Shown: positions 16,896 through 26,030 of the stretch, in pieces
Position numbering within the stretch: the stretch's first letter is position 1
Layout of the letters: every line of letters starts with the position of its first letter
Assembly: GCA_964615365.1 (NCBI GenBank)
Contig: CAZTOU010000003.1
Span: forward strand, 62,001-126,000
Direction: 5' to 3'
Origin: CAVXZE01 sp964615365
GTDB lineage: Bacteria > Myxococcota_A > UBA9160 > UBA6930
Length of the DNA: 64,000 nt
Translations under genes and position numbers: made by a program
Notes under the pieces: model-generated
The model's input: the letters and a program-made list of their open reading frames with translations, nothing else
Told to the model about the DNA's origin: nothing
The model's database searches: none

Positions 16896-19496
16896 TCAGG
16901 CCTTTCGTACCCTGCAGGCGCACTTCTTGTAATCGGTCTCCTTCGAGATCGGACAGGTGGCGTCCAGAGTCAGCTTGTTGATCAGGACGTTCTCGTCGAA
17001 CCACGGCACGAAGACCAGGCCCCGCGGCGGCCGGTCGCGACCCTGGGTCTCGACGCGGATCTTCACCTTGCCTCGGCGAGACTCGAGGACGACCTCCTGG
17101 TTGCGCTGGATTCCCCTCGCCTTGGCGTCTTCCGGATGCATGTAGCACTTGGCGTAGGGGACCGCGCGGTTGAGCTCGGGAACCCGCTTGGTCATCGAGC
17201 CGGAGTGCCAGTGCTCGAGCACGCGGCCGGTGCAGAGCCACAGGTCGTACTCGTCGTCGGGGCTCTCCGCGGGGGGTGCGTAGGGTCGGAAGAAGATCTT
17301 GGCCTTGCCCGCGAGATCGACCTTCTCTCCCCCGGGGCCGCCCCCGGGGATCTTCTTCAGCGCCTTGCCGTAGAAGTTGAAGCCCTCGCCGGGCTTCACG
17401 TAGGGATCGTAGCCCTCCCGGAAGCGCCACTGGGTCTCGCGGCCGTTCACCACCGGCCAGCGCAGCCCGCGTACCCGGTGGTAGGTGTCGAAGTCGGCCA
17501 GATCGTGCCCGTTGCCGAGACCGAACTGCTGGTACTCCTGCCACAGGGCCTTGTGCACGAAGAACCCGAAATCCTCGGCGATGTCGTTGGGATGGCCGTC
17601 GGCGATCGGATCCGGCCACTGATGGGAGGTCATCTCCTTGCTGGCAAAGAGGACCTCGTAGAGGCTCTGCTCCGGGTCGTATCCCAGCGTCTTCGCCTCG
17701 GCCAGGACGTCGGGGAGCTTGCCGCTCTCGAAGCCCTCGGCCTCGAGGCCGGGCAGGGGAAGCTCGCGCCAGACCTCCTTCAGCTTGAAGCGCTTGGCAA
17801 ACTCCAGGAGCTGCCAGAGGTCTCCCTTGGCCTCGCCGGGGGGCATGACCTGCTGCCGCCAGTGCTGGGTGCGCCGCTCGGCATTTCCGTAGGCGCCCCA
17901 CTTCTCGTAGATCATCGCCACCGGCAGCACCAGATCCGCGACCTTGGCCGACACGGTGGGATAGCAGTCGGAGACGACGACGAAGTTGTCGCCCTCGCGG
18001 GCCGCCCGGATCCACTCGTTGGCGTTGGCGAAGTCCTGGAACGGGTTGGTCACCATGGCCCAGAAGAAGCGCACGTCTCCGCTCCGGAGGCCGCGAATCA
18101 TCTTCACCGCGTGGGTTCCCACCTTGGGGTTCAGCGTCTTCGCGGGGAGCTTCCAGAGCTTCTCGCACTTGGCGCGGTGAGCCGGGTTCTTGACCACCAT
18201 GTCCGAGGGCAGCCGGTGGGCGAAGGTCCCGACCTCACGCGCGGTTCCGCACGCCGAAGGTTGACCGGTCAGGGAAAAGGCGCCCGAGCCGGGAGTCGAG
18301 ATCTTCCCGCCCAGCAGGTGGAGCATGTAGTTCTGCTCGTTCACCCAGGTGCCCCGGGTGTGCTGGTTGAAGCCCATGGTCCAGAAGGAGAGCACCTTGC
18401 GTGCGGGATCGGCGTAGAGCTCGGCGAGCTCGATCAGCTTCTCCTTCGGGACTCCGGAGAGGTCGCTCACGTATTCGGCGGTGTAGGGGGCCAGATTCTC
18501 CTTGAACTGCTCGAAGGTGATGCTCCAGTGGGCACCGGCCTTACCGCGCATCTTCTGACCTTGCTCGAGCGGATGGTCGTCCGGCAGCCCGTAGCCGATG
18601 TCCGTCGGACCGGTGGCGAAGATGCAGTGCTTCTTCACGAAGTCCTGATTCACCGCGTTCTTTTCGATCATGTAGCGCGCGATGAAGTTCTGGATCGCCA
18701 GGTCGGTCTGGGGCTTGAAGATCATCTCCAGATCGGCCACGTCGCTGCAGCGATTGCCGAAGGTGGAGAGGTTCACGATCTTCATCTTCTGGTGGGTCAG
18801 CTTGCGGTCCGTGACCCGTGACCACAGGATGGGGTGGCACTCGGCCATGTTGGCGCCCCAGGAGACCACCGCATCGGTCGCCTCGATGTCGTCGTAGCAT
18901 CCGGGCGGCTCGTCGATCCCGAAGGTCTGGATGAAGCCGGCGACCGCCGAGGCCATACAGTGTCGCGCATTGGGATCGAGGTTGTTGGAGCGGACTCCCG
19001 CTTTCATGAACTTCGCGGCGGCGTAGCCCTCGTCGACGGTGTATTGCCCCGAGCCAAAGATGGCGACGCTCGCCGGACCCTGTGCCGTGTAATACTCCTT
19101 GAACTTCTCCGTCATGACGTCGAAGGCGGTCTCCCAGCTCACCGGCGTGAAGCGGCCTTTCTTGTGGTACTTGCCGTCCTTCATGCGCAGGAGCGGCCGT
19201 GTCAGGCGATCCTCTCCGTACATGATGGTGGCGTTGAAGTATCCCTTGATGCAGTTGAGACCCCGGTTGACCGGCGACTCCGGGTCACCCTTGACCGCGA
19301 CGACTCGTCCCTTCTTGGTGGCGATCATGATCCCGCAGCCGGTCCCGCAGAATCGACACACGGACTTGTCCCACTTCAGATCCTTGTCCAGGGCCTTGGC
19401 CTGGGCGCGCGCTTCGGGAGGCACCCACATCCCGAGACTGCTGGCCACGGAGGCGGCGACTGCCGTCTTGAGGAATTCGCGTCGCGTCTGGCTCAT
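16896..19496 (-). CDS. napA: periplasmic nitrate reductase catalytic subunit NapA
   Basis: An 866-residue molybdopterin enzyme with a Tat signal (TRREFLKTAVAAS). One 4Fe-4S cluster is bound by the type I motif Cys-x2-Cys-x3-Cys-x27-Cys starting at CRFCGTGC (about residue 47). The Mo-ligand cysteine is expected in NARHCMASAV. It reduces nitrate to nitrite in the periplasm, taking electrons from NapB. The length is close to the usual 830-930 residues of NapA. A formate dehydrogenase or assimilatory enzyme is unlikely given napD, napG, napH and napB next to it. Confidence 0.93.
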   Translation of the reverse strand: MSQTRREFLKTAVAASVASSLGMWVPPEARAQAKALDKDLKWDKSVCRFCGTGCGIMIATKKGRVVAVKGDPESPVNRGLNCIKGYFNATIMYGEDRLTRPLLRMKDGKYHKKGRFTPVSWETAFDVMTEKFKEYYTAQGPASVAIFGSGQYTVDEGYAAAKFMKAGVRSNNLDPNARHCMASAVAGFIQTFGIDEPPGCYDDIEATDAVVSWGANMAECHPILWSRVTDRKLTHQKMKIVNLSTFGNRCSDVADLEMIFKPQTDLAIQNFIARYMIEKNAVNQDFVKKHCIFATGPTDIGYGLPDDHPLEQGQKMRGKAGAHWSITFEQFKENLAPYTAEYVSDLSGVPKEKLIELAELYADPARKVLSFWTMGFNQHTRGTWVNEQNYMLHLLGGKISTPGSGAFSLTGQPSACGTAREVGTFAHRLPSDMVVKNPAHRAKCEKLWKLPAKTLNPKVGTHAVKMIRGLRSGDVRFFWAMVTNPFQDFANANEWIRAAREGDNFVVVSDCYPTVSAKVADLVLPVAMIYEKWGAYGNAERRTQHWRQQVMPPGEAKGDLWQLLEFAKRFKLKEVWRELPLPGLEAEGFESGKLPDVLAEAKTLGYDPEQSLYEVLFASKEMTSHQWPDPIADGHPNDIAEDFGFFVHKALWQEYQQFGLGNGHDLADFDTYHRVRGLRWPVVNGRETQWRFREGYDPYVKPGEGFNFYGKALKKIPGGGPGGEKVDLAGKAKIFFRPYAPPAESPDDEYDLWLCTGRVLEHWHSGSMTKRVPELNRAVPYAKCYMHPEDAKARGIQRNQEVVLESRRGKVKIRVETQGRDRPPRGLVFVPWFDENVLINKLTLDATCPISKETDYKKCACRVRKA

Positions 19497-19587
19497 TGCT
19501 CTCTCCCCTCTCTCATGACGTCAAAGCTTGGGATCCGTCGATCGCACCGCATACTATCCCACGGCGAAGCGTCGTTCTTCCTTCTTC

Positions 19588-19842
19588 TCATCCGTCGCTT
19601 CGTTGCTCGCAATCGTCTTCGACATGGTGTTGCACCATCTCGGCCAGCATCACTCGCGGGAGATCCTTGACCTCCTGCAGCCGGGCCATGGCCTGGTCGG
19701 TGTCATCGGACTCGATGGTGATCACGAGGCGCCCGTTCGGCTCCTCGTGGTGTACCTCCGCCCAGGGAAGCATTTCCAGGGCGCTTCGGACCTGGCTCTG
19801 GTGCTCGGGCTGCGAGACTACCAGCACTCCGGAGACCATCAT
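19588..19842 (-). CDS. napD: NapD chaperone for NapA
   Basis: An 84-residue cytoplasmic protein beginning MMVSGVLV, with the ferredoxin-like fold pattern of NapD: a first strand, a helix, LPWAEVHHEEPNGRLVITIE, then a second helix. NapD binds the Tat signal of NapA and prevents early export. The ATG at 19842 overlaps the stop of the beta-propeller gene. A gap of about 90 bp separates it from napA. Confidence 0.88.
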   Translation of the reverse strand: MMVSGVLVVSQPEHQSQVRSALEMLPWAEVHHEEPNGRLVITIESDDTDQAMARLQEVKDLPRVMLAEMVQHHVEDDCEQRSDG

Positions 19843-20894
19843 GGGTCGATCCCTTCGGTTGGGGGGGGAATCTCCCAGACCAGCACTCGGGCGTCGTTTC
19901 CGCTGCTGATCAGCCTGCTTCCCCCTGCGGTGAAGGCCAGGACCTGGACCGGGGCGGTGTGCCCCGTCAGGATCGCGTCGACGCGACGGCTCCGAAGGTC
20001 GATCAGCGCGATCTTCTCGCCCTCGATCGCCGCCGCCACCCGGTCTCCGCCGGCGTCCACGGCGATCGCCGTGACGGAGCGGTCGCCCTGGTGGAGGAGC
20101 TGAGGCTTCGGCGCCGCTAGGTCGAGATCCCAGAGAAGGATGCGCTTGTCCTTGCTGCCGCTCACCAGGGCGTTCTCGCCGAGCCACGCGATGTCATAGA
20201 CGCTGTCGCGGTGTCCCTCCAAGGCTCGCACCATCTCACCGCTCTCCGCTTCGACGATCTGGATGCGGCTGGAGCGGAAGGCCACGGCGACCCGATCGCC
20301 GCCCGGGCTGACCGCCAGGTCGTAGACGGGATCGTACTCGAGCTGACGGCGATAGAGCTCCCGCCCTTCCTCCAGGGCGAGCAGCGCTACTTCGCCGGTC
20401 ATCTCCCCGAGGAGGAGCCGCTCGTCGTCGAGAAAGCGGCAGACCTGGACGGCCGACACGTCGAAGCTGCGAAGCGGGGCGGGTCTGCTCTCCTCGCCGA
20501 GCTCCAGGATCCGCAGCTTCCCGTCCGATGCCGCCACCGCGATCAGACCGCGGCCGGGCGAAACCGCCACCGACGAGATGGTCGGCGGATAGCTGTGCCC
20601 CGGCTCGGGGGCCAGTGCAAGCAGGGATTCCAGTGAAGCCCCCGCGAGCCAGTCGAAGACCTCTACCCGGCCCGACTGTACGGCCAGCAGCGCCTTGCGG
20701 CCGCGCAGCGCGACATCCAGCACCATGTGATCCGCGCGTAGCGCGAGCTTCGGAGCGGGCGAATCGGCTGGGGCCGTCTCCGATGCCGCAGGGGAGCAGG
20801 AGGCGACCGCGAGTGCAAGGGCCGCAGCTGGAATCCAGCGCGGACGAAACGCCGGTATTCGGCGGCCCCCCAGCCCTCGAGCAGAGCCAATCAC
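19839..20894 (-). CDS. napL: WD40 beta-propeller lipoprotein, NapL-like
   Basis: A 351-residue protein with a lipoprotein signal (VASC near residue 33) followed by repeated WD40-like blades, for example HRDSVYDIAWLGENALVSGS with KRILLWDLD, and a last blade ending VLVWEIP. Campylobacterota nap operons contain napL, a predicted propeller whose exact role in nitrate reductase maturation is unclear. Position at the head of this nap operon supports the NapL reading. The start is a GTG at 20894 with no strong ribosome site, so the true start may differ. An FNR-type box lies about 100 bp upstream. Confidence 0.72.
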   Translation of the reverse strand: MIGSARGLGGRRIPAFRPRWIPAAALALAVASCSPAASETAPADSPAPKLALRADHMVLDVALRGRKALLAVQSGRVEVFDWLAGASLESLLALAPEPGHSYPPTISSVAVSPGRGLIAVAASDGKLRILELGEESRPAPLRSFDVSAVQVCRFLDDERLLLGEMTGEVALLALEEGRELYRRQLEYDPVYDLAVSPGGDRVAVAFRSSRIQIVEAESGEMVRALEGHRDSVYDIAWLGENALVSGSKDKRILLWDLDLAAPKPQLLHQGDRSVTAIAVDAGGDRVAAAIEGEKIALIDLRSRRVDAILTGHTAPVQVLAFTAGGSRLISSGNDARVLVWEIPPPTEGIDP

Positions 20895-20990
20895 TGAAGC
20901 TGAGAATAGGCAATTCGAGCGAAATCCACCGAGAGATCAGCGGGGCGATACTCCCTGGGAGCGTTCTAGCACGGGCGGAGCGCCATCTCC

Positions 20991-21004
20991 TTGACCTAGA
21001 TCAA
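20991..21004. promoter_or_regulatory. FNR/Dnr-type operator upstream of the nap operon
   Basis: TTGACCTAGATCAA differs from TTGAT-N4-ATCAA by one base. It is centred about 104 bp upstream of the napL-like start codon and downstream of the porin gene stop, so it most likely serves the minus-strand nap operon. Confidence 0.7.
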
Positions 21005-21037
21005 ACCTGCGACTCCGACTTGGATCGAGCCCCCGGC

Positions 21038-22315
21038 TCAGTATTTGAAGGTCACCTCGAGCCAGTAGCGCCAGCGGTCGGCGCGCCCGCTTCCCGACCT
21101 GCCGTCGAACCAGGCGCCCTTGGTCAACACGGTGACGTGCTTGTTGATCGGCTTGGACAGGACGAGGTCGACCTCGTCCGCCAGGTTGTCGGTTCCCTCG
21201 TGGCTCCAGAAATGGTGATAGACGAGCTTGCCCTTGAGTCCCCAGGGCAGCTTCGGGGCCAGCGAGACGTAGAGATCCTGGAGACCGTTCGGGCCGCCGT
21301 TGTCGAGGAAGGAGTCAGCCCAGCCGTTGAACTTGTGCGCCGTGGCCAGGGGTGTCACGAAGCGCGCGTCGCCGTCGTCCGAGCCCAGCAGCTCGTAGCC
21401 CACGGCCAGCGCGCCGAGGTCGGAGTTGCCCAGGCCCGTCTCCGCCGCCACGTAGTGGGCGGTGTAGTTCACCGGGTTGTCACCCGCGTCCGTCTGCACC
21501 GCGTAGGAGCCGGCGTAGTTCACGCTCCAGGGTCCGGAGATCGCCTGCTTGCCGCTGACTCGGAACCCATAGGAGTTCGACGACACCGCCCTCGCGAAAC
21601 CCGCGAGCTGGTGCGAGTTGTCGAAGTCCAGGAGGTAGGCGAAGAGCGTGATATTGGCCGCGGGCAAGCCCTTGTAGGAGACATTGATGAGGTGGGACTG
21701 GGAGTCCATGTCCCGGTTGTTCTCGCCGAAGATGCGCCGGATGTCCCAGAGGTAGGCGTAGGTGGCAGTGAGATGCTCCACTGGCGAGAAGGCGATTTGC
21801 GCAGCGTCGAAGGTCTGCTCGTTCTGCCTCCAGCCGACGTTGCCCACGAAGCGGGCGTCGTCCAGGATGATGCGCTGACGGCCGCCGACGAAGTTGAGCC
21901 CGAGGAGATCCGGGTTCTGGTAGCGTAGGTAGAGCTGGTTGAGCTCCGTCTCCTCGGGGTCCGCGATCACACTCTGCCCCGTCGGAGACTCGATGCTGTC
22001 GAAGTACTCCCCATCGGCGAAGGAGAAGATGTTCTCCCCTTCGACGAAGGCGGACAGGCCGTACCACGGCTTGCTCCCCACGCCCAGGCGGGTGCGCACG
22101 GTGTAGGCCTGAGACGAGTCCAGACCGTCGAAGTCCGCGAGCTCGATTCGCGCCCGGACGTTCAGGTGCACCTTGTAGTACTCGTTGTCCAGCCAGCGCT
22201 CCACGCCGCTGGGGGCGGCCGGATCTTGCGCAGCCACGGGCGCAGCGAATCCGAAGACGAGGCCGACGGCGACGCACATCGCCACGGCACGGTCCTTGAG
22301 CCTCACGCTCGACAC
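21038..22315 (-). CDS. AlgE-like outer-membrane porin
   Basis: About 425 residues: a signal peptide (hydrophobic core followed by APVAAQD) and then a beta-barrel of alternating polar and hydrophobic strands ending in an aromatic residue (EVTFKY), as expected for outer-membrane insertion. Segments such as RIELADFDGLDSSQAYTVRT and NFVGGRQRIILDDARFVGN are typical of the alginate-export family of porins, which often carry other anionic solutes. The start is uncertain: GTG codons at 22315 and 22306 both fit before the signal peptide, without a strong ribosome site. Between the nap operon and a Crp/Fnr gene, it may serve nitrate/nitrite passage; this is an inference. Confidence 0.75.
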   Translation of the reverse strand: MSSVRLKDRAVAMCVAVGLVFGFAAPVAAQDPAAPSGVERWLDNEYYKVHLNVRARIELADFDGLDSSQAYTVRTRLGVGSKPWYGLSAFVEGENIFSFADGEYFDSIESPTGQSVIADPEETELNQLYLRYQNPDLLGLNFVGGRQRIILDDARFVGNVGWRQNEQTFDAAQIAFSPVEHLTATYAYLWDIRRIFGENNRDMDSQSHLINVSYKGLPAANITLFAYLLDFDNSHQLAGFARAVSSNSYGFRVSGKQAISGPWSVNYAGSYAVQTDAGDNPVNYTAHYVAAETGLGNSDLGALAVGYELLGSDDGDARFVTPLATAHKFNGWADSFLDNGGPNGLQDLYVSLAPKLPWGLKGKLVYHHFWSHEGTDNLADEVDLVLSKPINKHVTVLTKGAWFDGRSGSGRADRWRYWLEVTFKY

Positions 22316-22530
22316 GGGATTGCTCGAGTTCGATCTCAATCTGTTCCCTTCCCGCGGGCGCCCTCGGGCCCCCAACGGCGTTCGCGAGTCGGCATCACGG
22401 TCGCGCCGGGCCGATGCGAATTCCCCCCGCTGGTCCAATCACCCGCATGCTTCCCTTCCCCCGTGAGCCAGCTTGCCCGCGGGGGAGGGCTTCGACATAC
22501 TCGATCATCGGGTAAGTCGGGATTCGATTC

Positions 22531-22546
22531 CTTGACCTAGGTCAAG
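22531..22546. promoter_or_regulatory. FNR/Dnr-type operator between porin and regulator
   Basis: CTTGACCTAGGTCAAG is a perfect 16-bp palindrome with TTGAC/GTCAA half-sites. It lies only about 45 bp before the regulator ATG at 22583 and about 220 bp upstream of the porin start, so autoregulation and porin control are both possible. Confidence 0.7.
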
Positions 22547-22582
22547 GAAGAACCCGTTTCTTGTCCTTTTCCGCGGGGGCCC

Positions 22583-23278
22583 ATGGACAGGACGGCGGCC
22601 GAGATCATCCGGGGATGCGGCCTGTTTGGCGGGCTCACCCCGGGGTCTCTCGAAAAGGTCACGGAGATCGCCCGGACGGTCCGTTTCAGGCGGGGGCAGA
22701 CGATCTTCCGGGAGGGGGATCGCTGCCCCGGGATCTACGTGGTCGGCGAGGGCACTGTGCGGGTCTTCAAGACCGCTGCCACCGGCAAGAAGCACGTTCT
22801 GCACTTCGCCCGCGCCGGGATGACGTTCGCGGAGGTCGCGGCGATCGGACAGTTCGCCTGTCCCGCTCACGCGGACGCGACCGAGAATTCGGTCTGTGCC
22901 CTCGTCCCGGAGGGGGGCTTCCGCAAGATCGTGAACGAGGATCACGGTTTCTGCATCGAGCTCATGGCCGGCATGTCGAAGTGGGTCCACGACCTGGTGG
23001 GCCTGCTGGAAGATCTCGTGCTTCGAGACGCGACCGCGCGTGTGGCGCGACACCTGATCAAGTCGGACGGTACCGGGGGGCGCGGCGAGTTCACCTTGCC
23101 GATGCGGAAGAAGGATCTGGCGAGCCACCTGAACCTGACCAGTGAAACGCTCTCTCGAACGCTCCACCGCCTCGTCGAGTGCGGGCTGATCGAGACCAGC
23201 GGACAGCGCATGCGGATCTTCGACATCGACAAGCTCGAGGAGGTCGCGAGCGGAATGGCTCCCGCCGAGTTTGCCTGA
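22583..23278 (+). CDS. Crp/Fnr family transcription regulator
   Basis: A 231-residue regulator: a cyclic-nucleotide-type sensor domain (residues 10-130, including GQTIFREGD and YVVGEGTVRVFK), a dimer helix, and a C-terminal winged helix-turn-helix. The recognition helix reads TSETLSRTLHRL; the E-x-x-S-R pattern is what FNR and Dnr use to read TTGA half-sites, matching the three palindromes in this window. It lacks the N-terminal cysteine cluster of oxygen-sensing FNR, so it looks more like Dnr/NnrR regulators responding to nitric oxide or redox state. Its position in a nitrate-respiration region supports that, but the signal is inferred. Confidence 0.9.
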   Translation: MDRTAAEIIRGCGLFGGLTPGSLEKVTEIARTVRFRRGQTIFREGDRCPGIYVVGEGTVRVFKTAATGKKHVLHFARAGMTFAEVAAIGQFACPAHADATENSVCALVPEGGFRKIVNEDHGFCIELMAGMSKWVHDLVGLLEDLVLRDATARVARHLIKSDGTGGRGEFTLPMRKKDLASHLNLTSETLSRTLHRLVECGLIETSGQRMRIFDIDKLEEVASGMAPAEFA

Positions 23279-23312
23279 ACGGCGACCCGGGGGCGGAGCA
23301 CTGGAGGTTCCC

Positions 23313-23831
23313 ATGAGACGAGAGCTGCTCCTGGTGGGCGTCGCGCTGGTCCTGGCCAGCGTGATCGCCTGCTCTCCCACCGTGACGTCGGAAGAGGTCA
23401 TGTTCGAGAACCCGATCGCCGACCTCGCGGGTGTGCTGACACCATCCGGCGTGGAGCTGGACACGCAGGTCACCGCCGATGGAAACGGCTCGCTCAAGGT
23501 CGTCGCCGATGGGCCGACCACGGTGCGGCTGTTCGAGGTCGAGGGTCTCGACGTCGAGGATGCGCGGCTCACCTACCGCGCCCGCATCCGGACCGAGGAG
23601 GTTCGGGGCCAGGTCTACCTGGAGATGTGGTGCCGTTTCCCGAGCGTCGGCGAGTTCTTCTCTCGGGCTCTTCAGGCACCGATCTCCGGTTCGACGGAGT
23701 GGGTCTCCCAGGAGACGCCGTTCTTCCTGGAGAAGGGCCAGAATCCGGATCTCGTCAAGCTCAACCTGGTCATCGACGGCGCGGGGACGGTCTGGGTGGA
23801 CGACGTGAAGCTGGTCCGGGGTGCCCGCTAG
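23313..23831 (+). CDS. small lipoprotein, unknown function
   Basis: A 172-residue predicted lipoprotein (lipobox VIAC at about residue 20) with a beta-rich body; the pattern RLTYRARIRTEE...VYLEMWCRF...WVDDVKL resembles a carbohydrate-binding-type jelly roll. I do not recognise a named family. The ATG at 23313 has ggagg five bases upstream. It follows the regulator by 34 bp and may be co-transcribed. Confidence 0.65.
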   Translation: MRRELLLVGVALVLASVIACSPTVTSEEVMFENPIADLAGVLTPSGVELDTQVTADGNGSLKVVADGPTTVRLFEVEGLDVEDARLTYRARIRTEEVRGQVYLEMWCRFPSVGEFFSRALQAPISGSTEWVSQETPFFLEKGQNPDLVKLNLVIDGAGTVWVDDVKLVRGAR

Positions 23832-23903
23832 CGCTTTCGCGCCCAAACGCCTAAAACAGATCTGATCGCTGCTCCGACCGGACTCCGTCGCCGAAGCTGG
23901 GAG

Positions 23904-24140
23904 ATGGCGAAGTACGAGATCCAGATCACGCGAGAGAGGTGCACCGGCTGCCTTCGATGCGCGCTGGCCTGCTCCGATCTCTACGCGAAGCGCTTCGAGC
24001 CGGCTTCATCAAGGGTCTACGTCACCTCGGATTCCGACTGCAGGGTCCATCTCACCGATGAATGCAACGGGTGCGGTGTCTGCGTCGATCACTGCTTCTA
24101 CGAGGTCCTGCACAAGATCCGGAAGGATGGCTCCGCATGA
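23904..24140 (+). CDS. di-cluster ferredoxin partner of AOR-family enzyme
   Basis: A 78-residue cytoplasmic ferredoxin with two motifs, CTGCLRCALAC and CNGCGVCVDHC, both lacking the usual final proline. It overlaps the next gene by ATGA, so it is very likely the electron-carrying subunit of the aldehyde:ferredoxin oxidoreductase-like protein. Small ferredoxins of this type also precede AOR-like BamB in benzoyl-CoA reductase clusters. Confidence 0.85.
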   Translation: MAKYEIQITRERCTGCLRCALACSDLYAKRFEPASSRVYVTSDSDCRVHLTDECNGCGVCVDHCFYEVLHKIRKDGSA

Positions 24141-25987
24141 TCAGGGGCGGGTTTGCAGGACGGGTGCTCCGGGTCGACCTGACCGCTGGTGAAGTCGAGA
24201 CGGTCCCCCTCGAGTCCGCCCTCGCGAGGGACTGGATCGGCGGTCTCGGCCTGACCGCGAAGCTCGCCCACGACGCCATGGTGCCGGGGAACGATCCCCT
24301 GTCACCGGAGAATCCCATCGCGCTGGGCGCGGGCCCCCTGGTGGGAACGAATCTCCCCTCCTCCTCGAGGGTCTTCGCCGTCACCAAGCTGCCGACGAGC
24401 GGTACCGTCGGGTGGTGCGGCGGGGGCGGCGCGAGCTTCGGCTACCTGCTCAAGAATGCCGGCTACGATCACGTCCTGATCGAGGGGAGGGCCGATCGGC
24501 CGGCCCGCCTGGAGATCACCGACGATGGCGCCGCGCTCCGCGATGCGAGCGAGCTTTGGGGTCTCGGGGTCGACGAGACCTGCGAATCGCTGTGGAGGCA
24601 ATTCGGAAGACCGCTCGGCGTGATCTGCATCGGGCAGGCGGGCGAGCACCAGGTTCGCTTCTCGATGGCCTTCATCGACCGGATCTCGACTCTCGGCAGG
24701 GGTGGTCTCGGCGCAGTGATGGGCGCCAAGAACCTGAAGGCGATCACGGCCAGGGGAACGCGCGGAATCGAGGTCGCAGATCGGAAGCGCTACCGGCACT
24801 CGACCCGGGAGTTCCTCCGGGAGATCCGCGAGTACCCCTATCTGAAGGAGTGGCAGGATCTCGGGATGGTGAAGTCATTTCCCATCATCTCCCGAGAGAC
24901 CTACCAGGGAATGAAGAAGCGGCGCATCGCCTGTGTGTCGTGTCCCGTCGGGTGCAAGGACCTGATCGAGATTCCCGACGGAGCCCTGCAGGGCTTCGTG
25001 AAGCACAGCAGCTCCGTCGTCAATCTCTACACGCCAGTTCTCTATGGTTTCGAGGACTATCGCGAGTCGATCAAGTGCATGGCCAGCATCGATTCCTACG
25101 GTCTGGACATGTTCGAGTTCTTCGGGGTGATGGGGTTCGCGAAGGCGCTCGCCGATCACGGAATCATCGGGAGTGATCTGCTCGACCCGGAGATCGCACT
25201 CGACTCCCTCGAGTCGATGGAGGCCTGGGCGCGGAAAGTCAGCCACCGGGAGGGTCTGGGTGAGATCCTCGCCGAAGGGTTCGCCGGGGTGCTCGAGGAG
25301 TTCGGCGATGCCGCAGCACCGCTGGCCCCCGCGCTGATCAAGGGAATGCATCCCTACGCGGGGCCGGGATCGGCGCTCCCCTGGAACCTGTTCGGGACCA
25401 TGGAGCTGGGCCAGGTCCTGGACCCCCGCGGCCCCCACGTCGGCTCTGGCGGCTCTCCCACCTACTTTGCGAAGAGACCCCTCGAGGTCTTCCCGCGGCA
25501 CCTGCGCCGGATGGGAGTTCCCGAGGAGGCCTTCGATCGGATCCTGCCCCCGCCCGACTCGGACGATGCAGGTCGGGCGCTCAGCGTGGGGAGGCTGCTG
25601 CGCTATTCCCACCGCTGGTTCTCCATCCTCGGCTCGATCGGGGTCTGCGCCCGGGCCGGAATCAATCGCTTCTACGACGCGTCTCGCTGTGCCGAGTTCT
25701 ACGAGATGGTCACCGGCATCGAGACCGATCCCGCCGAGTTGGGCCAGCGCGCCGATCGCGTCTGGACTCTGCTGCGGATGGCCAGCGTTCGCGAGGGGCT
25801 GGGGAGAGAGGACGAGAGCCTTCCCGAGAAGTGGTTCGAGGCGCCGGGATTCAAGAACTACACGACCGAGGAGCCCTTGAGACGCGAGGAAGCTCGGGGG
25901 ATGATCGGAGACTACTACGAGGAGTGGGGCTGGGATCGGAGCTCCGGCATCCCGACCCCCGCTCGCCTCGGGGAGCTGGGCCTGTAG
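24137..25987 (+). CDS. aldehyde:ferredoxin oxidoreductase family tungsten/molybdenum enzyme
   Basis: A 616-residue AOR-family protein. The N-terminal bis-pterin domain begins GGFAGRVLRVDLTAGEV and contains the family block GGGGASFGYLLKNAGYDHV. The 4Fe-4S ligands are visible as CVSCPVGC near residue 273, with a further cysteine in GVCARAGINRF near residue 500. Members oxidise aldehydes to acids or, in BamB, reduce benzoyl-CoA-type substrates. The substrate here cannot be read from sequence. It is the second gene of a five-gene redox operon with flavoprotein and CCG iron-sulfur subunits, so electrons probably leave or arrive through those partners. Confidence 0.88.
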   Translation: MIRGGFAGRVLRVDLTAGEVETVPLESALARDWIGGLGLTAKLAHDAMVPGNDPLSPENPIALGAGPLVGTNLPSSSRVFAVTKLPTSGTVGWCGGGGASFGYLLKNAGYDHVLIEGRADRPARLEITDDGAALRDASELWGLGVDETCESLWRQFGRPLGVICIGQAGEHQVRFSMAFIDRISTLGRGGLGAVMGAKNLKAITARGTRGIEVADRKRYRHSTREFLREIREYPYLKEWQDLGMVKSFPIISRETYQGMKKRRIACVSCPVGCKDLIEIPDGALQGFVKHSSSVVNLYTPVLYGFEDYRESIKCMASIDSYGLDMFEFFGVMGFAKALADHGIIGSDLLDPEIALDSLESMEAWARKVSHREGLGEILAEGFAGVLEEFGDAAAPLAPALIKGMHPYAGPGSALPWNLFGTMELGQVLDPRGPHVGSGGSPTYFAKRPLEVFPRHLRRMGVPEEAFDRILPPPDSDDAGRALSVGRLLRYSHRWFSILGSIGVCARAGINRFYDASRCAEFYEMVTGIETDPAELGQRADRVWTLLRMASVREGLGREDESLPEKWFEAPGFKNYTTEEPLRREEARGMIGDYYEEWGWDRSSGIPTPARLGELGL

Positions 25988-26030
25988 CAGGACGGATCGG
26001 CGTCGGACGACCGCGAGAGGAGGCAGCACA

